A stretch of DNA of 64,000 nucleotides from Nocardioides zhouii (GTDB lineage: Bacteria; Actinomycetota; Actinomycetes; Propionibacteriales; Nocardioidaceae), in assembly GCF_004137345.1 (NCBI RefSeq), contig NZ_SDWV01000015.1:1-64000 (forward strand), read 5' to 3'. Of this stretch, positions 6,379 through 15,356 are shown in pieces; the first letter of the stretch is position 1, and each line of letters starts with the position of its first letter. A program made the position numbers and the translations under genes. The notes under the pieces were generated by a model. The model was not told the origin of the DNA and did no database searches. It worked only from the letters and a program-made list of their open reading frames with translations.

Positions 6379-7551
6379 TTGACCGATCCTGTGAGTTTCG
6401 GCCCCGACCTGGCGGAGGTCTTCGGGCCCTCGCAGTCCGACGGTGGCCCCGACCTCGTCCAGCTGCTGACGCCCGAGGGCGAGCGCGTGCACCACCCCGA
6501 CTTCGACCACGACTTCTCCGCCGAGGAGCTGCGCGGCCTCTACCGCGACATGGTGCTGACCCGGCGGATCGACGTCGAGGCCACGGCCCTCCAGCGCCAC
6601 GGCGAGCTCGGCATCTGGGCCCAGCTGCTCGGCCAGGAGGCCGCGCAGATCGGCGCCGGTCGCGCGATGCGTCCCCAGGACTACGCCTTCCCGACCTACC
6701 GCGAGCACGGCGTCGCCTACTGCAAGGGCGTCGACCCGCTGCGGCTGCTCGGCCTGTTCCGCGGCGTCGACCAGGGCGGCTGGGACCCCAACGAGAACAA
6801 CTTCGGCCTCTACACGATCGTCATCGGCGCCCAGACGCTCCACGCCACCGGCTACGCGATGGGCATGCAGCGTGACGGCGTCGTCGGCACCGGCGACCCC
6901 GAGCGCGACTCGGCCGTACTCGCCCACTTCGGCGACGGCGCCTCCTCGCAGGGCGACGTCAACGAGGCGTTCATCTTCGCCGCGTCCTACAACGCCCCGG
7001 TCGTGTTCTTCTGCCAGAACAACCAGTGGGCCATCTCGGAGCCGATCGAGCGCCAGACCCGTATCCCGCTCTACCAGCGCGCGTTGGGCTTCGGCTTCCC
7101 GGGCATCCGCGTCGACGGCAACGACGTGCTGGCGACGTACGCCGTCACGAAGGCCGCACTGCAGCGGGCCCGCGACGGCAACGGGCCGTCGTTCGTCGAG
7201 GCGTACACGTACCGGATGGGCGCGCACACCACGACCGACGACCCGACGCGCTACCGCCTCAACGACGAGCTCGAGCACTGGAAGCTCAAGGACCCGATCG
7301 AGCGGCTCAAGGTCTACCTGCGCCGCAACGGCCTGGTCGACCAGCAGTTCTTCGACGACCTCGATGCCGAGGCCAAGGCGCTGGGCCACCACCTCCGTGA
7401 GGGGTGCAAGGCGCTGCCCGACCCCAAGCCGCTGGACCAGTTCGGCTACGTCTTCAGCGAGATGACCGACGAGATCCGCGAGCAGCGTGACGGCTTCGCG
7501 GCCTACCTCGCTTCCTTTGAGCTCGGCCAGTCAGAAGGGGCCCACGCATGA
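6379..7551 (+). CDS. 2-oxoacid dehydrogenase E1 component, alpha subunit
   Basis: This is the thiamine-diphosphate enzyme subunit that, with the E1 beta next door, decarboxylates pyruvate or branched-chain 2-oxoacids and passes the acyl group to E2 lipoate. The 390-residue product carries the ThDP/Mg motif HFGDGASSQGD through FCQNNQWAIS (about residues 184-220) and the phosphorylation-loop-like region YRMGAHTTTDDPTRY. I choose the TTG at 6379 because AAGGAGA (6367-6373) sits 5 bases upstream; the TTG at 6364 would overlap that site. It is first in an E1alpha-E1beta-E2 operon with no E3, typical of branched-chain or BkdABC-like complexes in actinobacteria, but the exact substrate cannot be read. 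Confidence 0.92.
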   Translation: MTDPVSFGPDLAEVFGPSQSDGGPDLVQLLTPEGERVHHPDFDHDFSAEELRGLYRDMVLTRRIDVEATALQRHGELGIWAQLLGQEAAQIGAGRAMRPQDYAFPTYREHGVAYCKGVDPLRLLGLFRGVDQGGWDPNENNFGLYTIVIGAQTLHATGYAMGMQRDGVVGTGDPERDSAVLAHFGDGASSQGDVNEAFIFAASYNAPVVFFCQNNQWAISEPIERQTRIPLYQRALGFGFPGIRVDGNDVLATYAVTKAALQRARDGNGPSFVEAYTYRMGAHTTTDDPTRYRLNDELEHWKLKDPIERLKVYLRRNGLVDQQFFDDLDAEAKALGHHLREGCKALPDPKPLDQFGYVFSEMTDEIREQRDGFAAYLASFELGQSEGAHA

Positions 7552-8531
7552 GCACGCAGAAGATCACTCTCGCCAAGGGCCTCAACATGGGCCTGCGCAA
7601 GGCGATGGAGGCGGACGACAAGGTCCTGCTCATGGGTGAGGACGTCGGCAAGCTCGGCGGCGTCTTCCGCATCACCGACGGCCTGCAGAAGGACTTCGGC
7701 GAGGACCGCGTCATCGACTCGCCCCTGGCCGAGTCCGGCATCGTCGGCACCGCGGTCGGCATGGCGCTGCGCGGCTATCGCCCCGTGGTCGAGATCCAGT
7801 TCGACGGCTTCGTCTACCCGGCGTACGACCAGATCGTGTGCCAGGTCGCGAAGTACACCTACCGCTCGCAGGGCAAGGTGAAGATGCCGATCGTCATCCG
7901 CATCCCCTTCGGCGGCGGCATCGGCGCGGTCGAGCACCACTCCGAGAGCCCGGAGGCGCAGTTCGCGCACACCCCCGGCCTCAAGGTGGTGGCCTGCTCC
8001 AACCCGGTCGACGGCTACTGGATGATCCAGCAGGCCATCGCCCACGACGACCCGGTCATCTTCCTCGAGCCGAAGCGGCAGTACCACGCCGACAAGGCCG
8101 ATCTCGACGAGTCGGCGACGCCCGAGCCGCTCTTCACCTCGCGCGTCGTACGCGCCGGCACCGACGCGACCGTGCTGGCCTACGGCCCGACCGTGAAGAC
8201 CGCGCTCAAGTGCGCCGAGGCCGCCGAGTCCGAGGGCCGCAGCCTCGAGGTCATCGACCTGCGCACGCTCTCGCCGCTCGACATGGGCCCGGTCTTCGAG
8301 TCCGTACGCCGGACGGGTCGCTGCGTGATCACCCACGAGGCGCACGTCAACCTCGGCATGGGCGCGGAGGTCGCGGCCCGCATCACCGAGCAGTGCTTCT
8401 ACTCCCTCGAGGCCCCGGTGCTCCGCGTCGGCGCCTTCGACATGCCCTACCCGCCCTCGCGGATCGAGGAGGAGTACCTCCCCGACCTCGACCGCGTGCT
8501 CGACGCCGTCGACCGCACGTTCGCTTTCTGA
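7548..8531 (+). CDS. 2-oxoacid dehydrogenase E1 component, beta subunit
   Basis: A 327-residue transketolase-type subunit. LLMGEDVGKLGGVFRITDGL marks the N-terminal pyrimidine-binding domain with its catalytic glutamate. EIQFDGFVYPAYDQI and RIPFGGGIGAVEHHSES follow, and a transketolase C-terminal domain begins near residue 200 (VLAYGPTVKTALK). Its ATG overlaps the E1 alpha stop (ATGA), so the two subunits are translationally coupled, as expected for an alpha2beta2 enzyme. E2 follows 10 bp later. Confidence 0.94.
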   Translation: MSTQKITLAKGLNMGLRKAMEADDKVLLMGEDVGKLGGVFRITDGLQKDFGEDRVIDSPLAESGIVGTAVGMALRGYRPVVEIQFDGFVYPAYDQIVCQVAKYTYRSQGKVKMPIVIRIPFGGGIGAVEHHSESPEAQFAHTPGLKVVACSNPVDGYWMIQQAIAHDDPVIFLEPKRQYHADKADLDESATPEPLFTSRVVRAGTDATVLAYGPTVKTALKCAEAAESEGRSLEVIDLRTLSPLDMGPVFESVRRTGRCVITHEAHVNLGMGAEVAARITEQCFYSLEAPVLRVGAFDMPYPPSRIEEEYLPDLDRVLDAVDRTFAF

Positions 8532-8541
8532 GAGGCACGCG

Positions 8542-10086
8542 ATGTCCGAGTTCCTGCTCCCTGATGTCGGTGAGGGCCTCACCGAGGCCGAGATCGTCGC
8601 CTGGAAGGTGAAGGTCGGCGACACGATCGAGATCAACGACGTGATCGTCGAGATCGAGACCGCCAAGTCGCTCGTCGAGCTGCCCTCGCCCTACGAGGGC
8701 ACCGTCCTGGCGCTGCTCGTCGCGGAGGGCGAGATGGTGCCGGTCGGTACGCCGATCATCGCGATCGGTGCTGCCGGGGAGGAGCCGGCTGCTCCGGCCG
8801 CCCCGACCGAGCAGACCGAGTCGGACCCCTACCTGGGCATGGCTCAGAAGGCCGGCGCGGCCGAGGCCGACCTCTCGGAGATGGACCTGTCCAACCCAGC
8901 CGCTTCCGGGTCGATGGAGGGTGCGTCCCTCGTGGGCCGGATCAAGGCCGACAAGGGCCCGATGCGTCGCGCCCGCCGGGGCTCCGCCTCGCCGAGCACC
9001 GACGCCGGCGCCCAGGCCCAGCTGCAGCTGCAGGGCGCCTTCGCTCCCGGTGGTGCCCAGTCGCAGGACGTGCTGCCCGCCGACGAGTCGCCGGTCCCGG
9101 CCGTCGACCAGCGGCCCGCCCCCGCGGCTGCCCCCGCCGAGGCGCTCGTGCCGGCGTCCGCGCAGGCCGAGCCCAGCGACGTACGCGCGCTGGCGAAGCC
9201 GCCGGTGCGCAAGCTCGCCAAGGACCTCGGCGTCGACCTCACCACGCTGACCGGCACCGGGCCGTCGGGCTCGATCACCCGCGACGACGTCCAGGGTGCC
9301 TCGTCGGGTGCGCCCGCCGCCGCCCCCGCAACGGCCGCTGTCGGTGGTCGAGTAGACCCGAGGAACGAGGGCCGTATCGAGACCCGCGAGACCCGCGAGC
9401 CGATCAAGGGCGTGCGCAAGATGATGGCGACGGCGATGAGCCAGTCGGCCTTCACCAGCCCGCACGTCACCGAGTGGATCACCGTCGACGTGACGGCGAC
9501 GATGCAGCTCGTGGCGCGGCTCAAGAAACGCTCCGACCTGCGCGACGTACGGGTCAACCCGCTGCTCGTCCTGTCGCGCGCGGTGATCCTCGCGATCAAG
9601 AAGACCCCGGAGATCAACTCGTTCTGGGACGACGCCGCCCAGGAGGTCGTCTACAAGAGCTACGTGAACCTCGGCATCGCGGCCGCCACGCCGCGGGGCC
9701 TGGTCGTGCCCAACGTCAAGGACGCCGACGCCCTGTCGATGACCGAGCTGGCGGCGGCGCTGGGCCAGCTCACCGCCACCGCGCGCGACGGCAAGACGCA
9801 GCCCGCGGAGATGGCAGGCGGCACGTTCACGATCACCAACGTCGGCGTCTTCGGCGTCGACGCCGGCACGCCGATCATCAACCCGGGCGAGTCCGCGATC
9901 CTGTGCTTCGGCGCGATCAACAAGCGGCCCTGGGTCGACGACGAGACCGGCGAGATCGTCGTCCGCGACGTCACGACGCTGGCGCTGTCCTTCGACCACC
10001 GTCACATCGACGGCGAGAAGGGCTCGCGCTTCCTGGCCGACGTCGCCGGGATGCTGTCGGACCCCGGGACCGCCCTCCTCTTCTGA
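8542..10086 (+). CDS. Dihydrolipoamide acyltransferase, E2 component
   Basis: This 514-residue E2 core has one N-terminal lipoyl domain (residues 1-76) with lipoate lysine K42 in EIETAKSLVE. A long Ala/Pro/Gln linker follows, then a peripheral-subunit-binding domain near residues 213-252 (VRKLAKDLGVDLTTLTGTG). The catalytic domain from about residue 285 contains the active-site SFDHRHIDG around residue 484. The linker between lipoyl and binding domains is unusually long, over 130 residues. The E3 partner must be encoded elsewhere. A nested palindrome starts 4 bp after the stop. Confidence 0.94.
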   Translation: MSEFLLPDVGEGLTEAEIVAWKVKVGDTIEINDVIVEIETAKSLVELPSPYEGTVLALLVAEGEMVPVGTPIIAIGAAGEEPAAPAAPTEQTESDPYLGMAQKAGAAEADLSEMDLSNPAASGSMEGASLVGRIKADKGPMRRARRGSASPSTDAGAQAQLQLQGAFAPGGAQSQDVLPADESPVPAVDQRPAPAAAPAEALVPASAQAEPSDVRALAKPPVRKLAKDLGVDLTTLTGTGPSGSITRDDVQGASSGAPAAAPATAAVGGRVDPRNEGRIETRETREPIKGVRKMMATAMSQSAFTSPHVTEWITVDVTATMQLVARLKKRSDLRDVRVNPLLVLSRAVILAIKKTPEINSFWDDAAQEVVYKSYVNLGIAAATPRGLVVPNVKDADALSMTELAAALGQLTATARDGKTQPAEMAGGTFTITNVGVFGVDAGTPIINPGESAILCFGAINKRPWVDDETGEIVVRDVTTLALSFDHRHIDGEKGSRFLADVAGMLSDPGTALLF

Positions 10087-10089
10087 CTC

Positions 10090-10153
10090 GGTATCTAGGG
10101 ACGTTCTGGTAGGCCGGACCGGCGTCCGACCTACCATTTCGTCCCTAGATACC
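10090..10153. repeat. 64-bp nested palindrome between convergent genes
   Basis: Perfect outer arms GGTATCTAGGGAC (10090-10102) and GTCCCTAGATACC (10141-10153) enclose an inner inverted repeat TGGTAGG (10107-10113) / CCTACCA (10130-10136). It lies between the E2 gene and the convergent epimerase gene, whose stop codon is inside the right arm, so it probably terminates both. A near copy is at 28099-28160. Confidence 0.8.
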
Positions 10154-11107
10154 CAGGGTGCGAGCGTGCCAGGCGGCGAGAACCTCGGCCTCCCGCTCGG
10201 CGGTCAGTGCGGTGACGGGGGAGTCGAGGCAGCCGGGTGCGGTCTCCGCCACCGGGCGCAACTGAAGCCCGGCGGCCACGGCCGGTCCGGGGTCGCGCGC
10301 CAGCATGCCGTCGTACTCCGGTCGCGGCAGCCAGAGCGGCAACGAGCCCTCACCGGCCCACGGCACGACGTCGTGCGCCTCGAGGAACGCCGAGTCCACC
10401 CACGTGAGGTCGGGGTCGGGTGACCCGACGCCCGCAGCCACTCCGGCCAGCAGTTCGCCGAACGGCACCGGCTGCCCGACCGCGTCGAACACGCCGGTCG
10501 TACGGGACTCCGCGAGGTCGAGCAGCCAGGTCGCGAGGTCGCGTACGTCGATCACCTGGACCACGTCGTCCGGGGTGCCGGGGGCGAGGACCTCGCCGCC
10601 GCGCGCCAGCCGCTGGGGCCAGTGGGCGAACCGGCCGGTCGGGTCGCCGGGGCCGACGATGAGTCCCGGCCGCGCGATGACCGACGATGCCGCGACCGAC
10701 TGGGCGGCCTGTTCGCAGGCGACCTTCATGCCGCCGTACGCCTCGGGATCCACCGCGAGGTCCACGTCCTCGGTGATCGGGTCGGCGAGCGGGCCCATCT
10801 CGGAGGAGGAATTGTCGGGATAGACGTTGATCGTCGAGACGAAGACCCAGTGCGCATCGGCGGTCGCCTCGACCGCGCGGCGCGCGTGGGAGGGGAGTCG
10901 GGTCACGTCGACGACGGCATCCCACCAGCCGTCCGTGATCGCGGCGGGCGCGTCGTCGTTGCGGTCCCACGGCAGGTGCGTCCCACCCTCTGGGAGGGGA
11001 CCGGACTCCCCGCGGCACGCGCAGGTGACGTCCCAGCCGCGAGCGACCGCCTGGGTGGCCGTCTCGCGGGAGAGGAAGCGGGTTCCGCCGAGCACCAGGA
11101 GCTTCAT
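10145..11107 (-). CDS. NAD-dependent epimerase/reductase family protein
   Basis: This 320-residue Rossmann protein of the extended SDR type begins MKLLVLGGTRFLSRETA, the nucleotide-binding turn; GGTRF is the variant seen in atypical epimerases. It continues with VVDVTRLPSHAR, an FVSTINVYPDNS strand with an SDR serine, and EAYGGMKVACEQA, where the tyrosine and lysine of the YxxxK motif appear as YGGMK. The C-half reads as a substrate domain. The ATG at 11107 places the Rossmann strand at residue 3; the longer upstream frame is Arg-rich shadow sequence. The substrate is unknown. Confidence 0.85.
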   Translation of the reverse strand: MKLLVLGGTRFLSRETATQAVARGWDVTCACRGESGPLPEGGTHLPWDRNDDAPAAITDGWWDAVVDVTRLPSHARRAVEATADAHWVFVSTINVYPDNSSSEMGPLADPITEDVDLAVDPEAYGGMKVACEQAAQSVAASSVIARPGLIVGPGDPTGRFAHWPQRLARGGEVLAPGTPDDVVQVIDVRDLATWLLDLAESRTTGVFDAVGQPVPFGELLAGVAAGVGSPDPDLTWVDSAFLEAHDVVPWAGEGSLPLWLPRPEYDGMLARDPGPAVAAGLQLRPVAETAPGCLDSPVTALTAEREAEVLAAWHARTLGI

Positions 11108-11241
11108 GGGTCCACTCCACCGGCCGCCGGGTCGGGGGGACAAGGTGGTTCGCTCTGGGCGCAACCACTGGCCCCTTTGTCAGCGGTGCGGTCGCGCTGC
11201 CACACTGTCGGCCTCGGAACGCGCGCGAAGGGAGCGGGCAG

Positions 11242-12699
11242 ATGGCCCTCGATGCCGCCACAGCCTCCTCGGGCGACCCCTCGACGGCCGCCCTGCTGGC
11301 CCGCGCCCAGCAGGTGGCCGACCAGCTGCAGAGCGAGGCGCGACAGGAGGCCGAGCGGCTCACCGCCGATCTCGCGGTGCTGCGCGAGGAGGCCCGCCGC
11401 CTGGTGGCCGGGGCCGAGGCCGACCGCGCCGAGGCCGGCCGGGCGCGCAAGCAGGCGGAGCAGGTGCTCGCCGGCGCGTCCGAGGAGGCGGCCACGATCG
11501 TGGTCGACGCCAACGAGCAGTCCGCCCTGCTGATGAGCTCGGCGGAGGCGGCCCGCGACGAGCAGGTCGAGGCGGCGCGGACCGAGGGCGACGGGCTGCG
11601 CGCCCGGGCCACCGACGACGCCGTGGCGCTCCGCGCCGAGTCGCAGGAGCTGCGCGACATGGCTGCCGCCGAGAAGGCGGCGCTGCTCGAGGGCGCCCGG
11701 GCCGAGGCGGAGTCCATCGTCACGACCGCGCAGGAGACGGCGACCCGGCTCGTCGAGGAGGCCCGCGCCGCCGGCCAGCAGCACCTCGGGTCGGCGACGG
11801 TGGAGTCCGAGTCGCTGCGGGCGACCGCGTCGATCGAGTCCGCCCGCATGCGCGACGAGGCGTCGCTGCACGTCGAGGACCTGCGCCGCACGACCGGCGC
11901 CGAGACCGAGCGGATGCGCCAGGCCGCCGAGGACACGCTGGCCGCTGCCCGGGCCGAGAGCGAGGAGCAGCTGCGCAACGCCGCCGAGCAGACCGAGTGG
12001 GCCACGGCCACCGTGCACTCGGTGCTCTCCGGTGCGTCGGCCGAGGCCGAGGCGACGCGCAAGGCCGCGTACGCGGATGCCGGCGAGCACGTACGCCTCG
12101 TGCGCGAGCGTGTGCAGGGCGTCATCGCCGCGGTCAACGGCAGGGTCGCGCTCGAGATGGCCGAGGCCCAGCAGCGCGCCGAGGAGATCGCCAAGGACGC
12201 GAGCACCGTCGCGGGCGAGCGGAAGGCCGAGGCCAACGCCGCCCTCGTGCAGGCCGAGGCGGAGGCGGCCCGGATCGTGGCCGACGCGACCGACGAGTCG
12301 GAGCGTGCCGTCGAGCGCCTCGAGCGCAGGCGTGCCGAGGCCGAGACCGGTGCCGCCAGCCTCCGGAGCCTCGTGGCCGAGGAGGTCACCCGCAGCCGCG
12401 CCACGGCAGCCGAGGACCGGCGCCGCGCCCGAGAGGAGTCGCTGGCGCTCGTCGCCGAGGGCCGCGCCGAGGCCGACCAGCTGCGCGAGGGCGCCCAGCG
12501 CGCCCTCGAGCGGGCGCGCGCCGAGATCGCCCAGCTCCAGACCCGCCGCGACGGCATCGCCGCCGAGCTCGGCCAGCTGTCCGGCGTCATCGAGGCGCTC
12601 TCCGTCCCCGAGCGCGGCGCCGCCGCCGATCCCCAGCAGACCGACCCCCCGTCACACCCGCAGCCCTCCACCCCTGACCAGGAGACCCCCGATGCCTGA
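11242..12699 (+). CDS. Long coiled-coil protein next to a DivIVA-type gene
   Basis: The 485-residue product is almost wholly Ala/Glu/Arg/Asp heptad-type sequence (for example AARTEGDGLRARATDDAVALR) with no signal peptide, membrane segment or enzyme motif. Such proteins in actinobacteria (Scy, FilP and the DivIVA-associated group) form cytoskeletal or polar scaffolds, and this is inferred from composition and from the adjacent DivIVA-domain gene. GAAGGGAG precedes the ATG at 11242. Its end overlaps the next start by 8 bp, so the two are co-translated. It carries ELGQLSGVIEAL near the C-terminus, and the next protein has the similar QLSNVRQMLATL, which suggests common ancestry. Confidence 0.7.
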   Translation: MALDAATASSGDPSTAALLARAQQVADQLQSEARQEAERLTADLAVLREEARRLVAGAEADRAEAGRARKQAEQVLAGASEEAATIVVDANEQSALLMSSAEAARDEQVEAARTEGDGLRARATDDAVALRAESQELRDMAAAEKAALLEGARAEAESIVTTAQETATRLVEEARAAGQQHLGSATVESESLRATASIESARMRDEASLHVEDLRRTTGAETERMRQAAEDTLAAARAESEEQLRNAAEQTEWATATVHSVLSGASAEAEATRKAAYADAGEHVRLVRERVQGVIAAVNGRVALEMAEAQQRAEEIAKDASTVAGERKAEANAALVQAEAEAARIVADATDESERAVERLERRRAEAETGAASLRSLVAEEVTRSRATAAEDRRRAREESLALVAEGRAEADQLREGAQRALERARAEIAQLQTRRDGIAAELGQLSGVIEALSVPERGAAADPQQTDPPSHPQPSTPDQETPDA

Positions 12700-13747
12700 C
12701 GAGATGTTCACGACCGTGCGCCGCGGGTACGACCCGGCGGAGGTGGAGCGCGCCATCGGCCAGGCCCGGAGCGAGGCCGAGGACCTCCGCACCCGGCTCG
12801 CGTCTGCGGAGGCCGCCGCCGACCAGGCGCGCGGGGAGGCGACGACGTCCCGGGAGGCGCTCGTCTCGCGGGAGTCGCAGGAGCCCGAGGCGCCGACGTA
12901 CGCCCACCTCGGCGAGCGCGTCGGCCAGATCCTGGCCCTCGCCGAGGCCGAGGCGGCGGAGATCCGCGACCGCGTGGTCGGCGAGGTGGAGGCGCTGCGC
13001 AAGGACGCCGAGGTGGAGGCGGGGACGGTGCGCTCGGAGGCCGACCGCTACGCCGACGAGACCCGGCGCGACGCCGAGGCCGAGGGCGGCCGGCTCGTCG
13101 CCGACGCCCGGACCGCGGCCGAGTCCGAGCGCGACGCCGCGGAGCGCGATGCGTCCGCCCGCCGCGCCGAGGCCGAGGCCCTCTACGAGGACGCCCGGGC
13201 GAAGGCCGCGCAGTCCGCGGCCGACTTCGAGACGACGCTGGCCGAGCGGCGCCAGAAGGCGACGTCGGAGTTCCAGGCCCAGCAAGCCGCCACCCAGGCC
13301 GAGCTCGACGCGATGACCGCCCGCAACCGCGACGCCGAGGCCTCGATGGAACGCACCCGCAGCGAGGCCGAGTCCCGCATCGCGCGGATGCTCGCCGACG
13401 CCGAGGAGCGCTCCACCACGATGGTCTCCGACGCCCGCTCGACGGCCGACCGGGTGCGCGCGGAGTCCGACCGCGAGCTCGGAGCGGCCGCCCAGCGTCG
13501 CGACAGCATCAACGCCCAGCTCTCCAACGTGCGCCAGATGCTCGCGACCCTCACCGGCACCGTGCCCGGGGTGGTGCTGCCCGAGGAGCCGCAGCCGGTC
13601 GCGGCGGACGTACGCCCCGACGTGCCCGCGGACGCGCCCGCGGCCGAGGCGCCCGAGGCCGACGAGGCGCCCGCCGAGGAGCCGGAAGCCGTCACCGAGG
13701 CCGAGGTCGTCGAGGCCCAGGAGGACGCGGCCGCCGACAAGCGGTGA
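12692..13747 (+). CDS. DivIVA-domain coiled-coil protein
   Basis: A 351-residue protein starting MFTTVRRGYDPAEVERAI after four residues, the short N-terminal DivIVA/Wag31 signature that targets curved membranes. It continues with about 250 residues of coiled coil, a region near residue 270 (QRRDSINAQLSNVRQML) and an acidic Ala/Glu/Pro tail ending in AAADKR. Length and layout fit the family of DivIVA-like cell-pole or septum scaffold proteins. It overlaps the preceding coiled-coil gene, and the pair likely assemble together. The stop codon lies inside the first copy of a duplicated hairpin. Confidence 0.75.
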   Translation: MPDEMFTTVRRGYDPAEVERAIGQARSEAEDLRTRLASAEAAADQARGEATTSREALVSRESQEPEAPTYAHLGERVGQILALAEAEAAEIRDRVVGEVEALRKDAEVEAGTVRSEADRYADETRRDAEAEGGRLVADARTAAESERDAAERDASARRAEAEALYEDARAKAAQSAADFETTLAERRQKATSEFQAQQAATQAELDAMTARNRDAEASMERTRSEAESRIARMLADAEERSTTMVSDARSTADRVRAESDRELGAAAQRRDSINAQLSNVRQMLATLTGTVPGVVLPEEPQPVAADVRPDVPADAPAAEAPEADEAPAEEPEAVTEAEVVEAQEDAAADKR

Positions 13748-13872
13748 GCCAGGAGGATTCCGCGAGGGTGGAATCCGCCTCACGCACCGCCCTGGCATGC
13801 GACACACCGGACACGCTGGTGAGCGGTGAGCCAGGAGGATTCCGCGAGGGTGGAATCCCCCTCACGCACCGC
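13741..13872. repeat. Duplicated hairpin between convergent genes
   Basis: Two nearly identical 50-bp units start at 13741 and 13823. Each has GGATTCC-GCGAGGGT-GGAATCC as an inner stem-loop and outer GCGGTGAG pairing with CTCA-CACCGC. The first unit includes the DivIVA-type gene's stop codon; the second ends 11 bp before the stop of the carboxyltransferase gene. The likely role is a bidirectional terminator that has been duplicated. Confidence 0.75.
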
Positions 13873-13883
13873 TCGACACAACC

Positions 13884-15356
13884 TCAGACGTAGCGGCGGG
13901 CCCGCTTCTCCGGCGAGCCCGGTCCGGCGATGAGGAGCGCGCTGAGCTCGTGCTCGAGCACGGCCCCGACCCGGCGGCAGAACTCCTCGGGCTCGTCGGC
14001 GGCGTCGGGCTTCTCCGCCACGATCCGGTCGACGATGCCGCGGCGGTAGAGGTCGAGCGCCCGCACCTGCTGGGCGCGGGCCATCTCCGCGGCGTGGTCG
14101 AGGTCGCGGTGGACGATCGCGGACGCGCCCTCGGGCGGGAGCGGCGAGAGCCACGCGTGCTGGGCCGCGACCACGCGGTCGGCGGGCAGCAGCGCAAGTG
14201 CGCCGCCGCCGTTGCCCTCGCCGAGCATCAGGCAGAGCGTCGGCGCGTCGAGCGTCACCAGGTCGGCAAGCGAACGGGCGATCTCGCCGGCCAGGCCGCC
14301 GTTCTCCGCGTCCGCCGACAGCGCCGCACCCTGCGTGTCGATCACGGTCACCAGCGGCAGCCCGAGCTCGGAGGCCAGCCGCATCCCGCGCCGTGCCTCG
14401 CGCAGCGCCTCGGGTCCCATCGGGTGGTCGGTCGTCTGGCCGCGCCGGTCCTGGCCGAGGAAGACGCACGGCGCCTCGCCGAACCGGGCCAGGGCGATCA
14501 GCAGGCCGGGGTCCGACTCGCCCTGCCCGGTGCCGTTGAGGGGGACCACGTCGCTGGCGGCGTAGCGCAGCAGACGGCGTACGCCGGGCCGGTCCGGGCG
14601 CCGCGAACGGGTCACGCAGTCCCAGGCGTCGACGTCGGGGACCGACTCCTGCCCCGGGTCGGCCACCGGCGCGACGCCCTCGCGCGCGGCCATCAGGATC
14701 GTCAGCGCGCGGTCGAGGATGTCGGCGATCTCGTCGGGCGGCAGGACGGCGTCGATGATGCCGTGGGCGTAGAGGTTCTCCGAGGTCTGTACGTCTCCCG
14801 GGAACGCGCGTCCGTAGAGCGCCTCGTAGACCCGCGGGCCGAGGAAGCCGACGAGGGCACCCGGCTCGGCCACCGTCACGTGGCCGAGCGAGCCCCACGA
14901 GGCCATCACCCCGCCGGTGGTCGGGTTGCGCAGGTAGACGAGGTAGGGCAGCCCGGCCGTGCGGTGGGCCGCGACGGCGGCGGAGATCCGCACCATCTGG
15001 ACGAAGGCGGGCGTGCCCTCCTGCATCCGGGTGCCGCCGCTGATGGGGGCCGCGACCAGCGGCAGCCCCTCGCGCGTGGCGCGCTCGATCCCGGCGACGA
15101 TGCGGTCGGCGGAGGCCCGGCCGATGGAGCCGGCCAGGAAGCCGAACTCGCCCACGAGCACGCCGATCCGTCGCCCGTGGAGCCGTGCCTCACCGGTGAG
15201 CACCGACTCGTCGACGCCGGACTTCGCGGCCGCCGCGGCGAGCTCGGCGGCGTACGCGTCGCTGACCCCCTCTCGCGACGGCGTGGTGTCCCAGGAGGAC
15301 CACGAGTCGTCGTCCAGCACCAGGTCGATCAGGTCGCGCGCGGACAGGCGGCTCAC
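13884..15356 (-). CDS. Fused acyl-CoA carboxylase carboxyltransferase (beta-alpha fusion)
   Basis: This 490-residue protein joins two crotonase-fold halves. The first resembles AccD/beta (GEFGFLAGSIG, PISGGTRMQEG, NPTTGGVMASWGSLG at about residues 80-180). The second resembles AccA/alpha (HPMGPEALREARRGMRLA, VTVIDTQGAALS, GEGNGGGALAL). It transfers carboxyl from carboxybiotin to an acyl-CoA; a biotin carboxylase/BCCP partner is not in the window. The four-cysteine zinc finger of stand-alone AccD is absent. The GTG at 15356 overlaps the stop of the M1 peptidase gene (GTGA), so it is last in the sigma factor-peptidase-carboxylase operon, an unexpected companion for those genes. Confidence 0.85.
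   Translation of the reverse strand: MSRLSARDLIDLVLDDDSWSSWDTTPSREGVSDAYAAELAAAAAKSGVDESVLTGEARLHGRRIGVLVGEFGFLAGSIGRASADRIVAGIERATREGLPLVAAPISGGTRMQEGTPAFVQMVRISAAVAAHRTAGLPYLVYLRNPTTGGVMASWGSLGHVTVAEPGALVGFLGPRVYEALYGRAFPGDVQTSENLYAHGIIDAVLPPDEIADILDRALTILMAAREGVAPVADPGQESVPDVDAWDCVTRSRRPDRPGVRRLLRYAASDVVPLNGTGQGESDPGLLIALARFGEAPCVFLGQDRRGQTTDHPMGPEALREARRGMRLASELGLPLVTVIDTQGAALSADAENGGLAGEIARSLADLVTLDAPTLCLMLGEGNGGGALALLPADRVVAAQHAWLSPLPPEGASAIVHRDLDHAAEMARAQQVRALDLYRRGIVDRIVAEKPDAADEPEEFCRRVGAVLEHELSALLIAGPGSPEKRARRYV

Noticed and set aside
10350..12671. 773-codon minus-strand frame over the coiled-coil gene
   Set aside because: Ser/Ala/Arg-only composition typical of the antisense of an Ala/Glu/Arg coiled coil.
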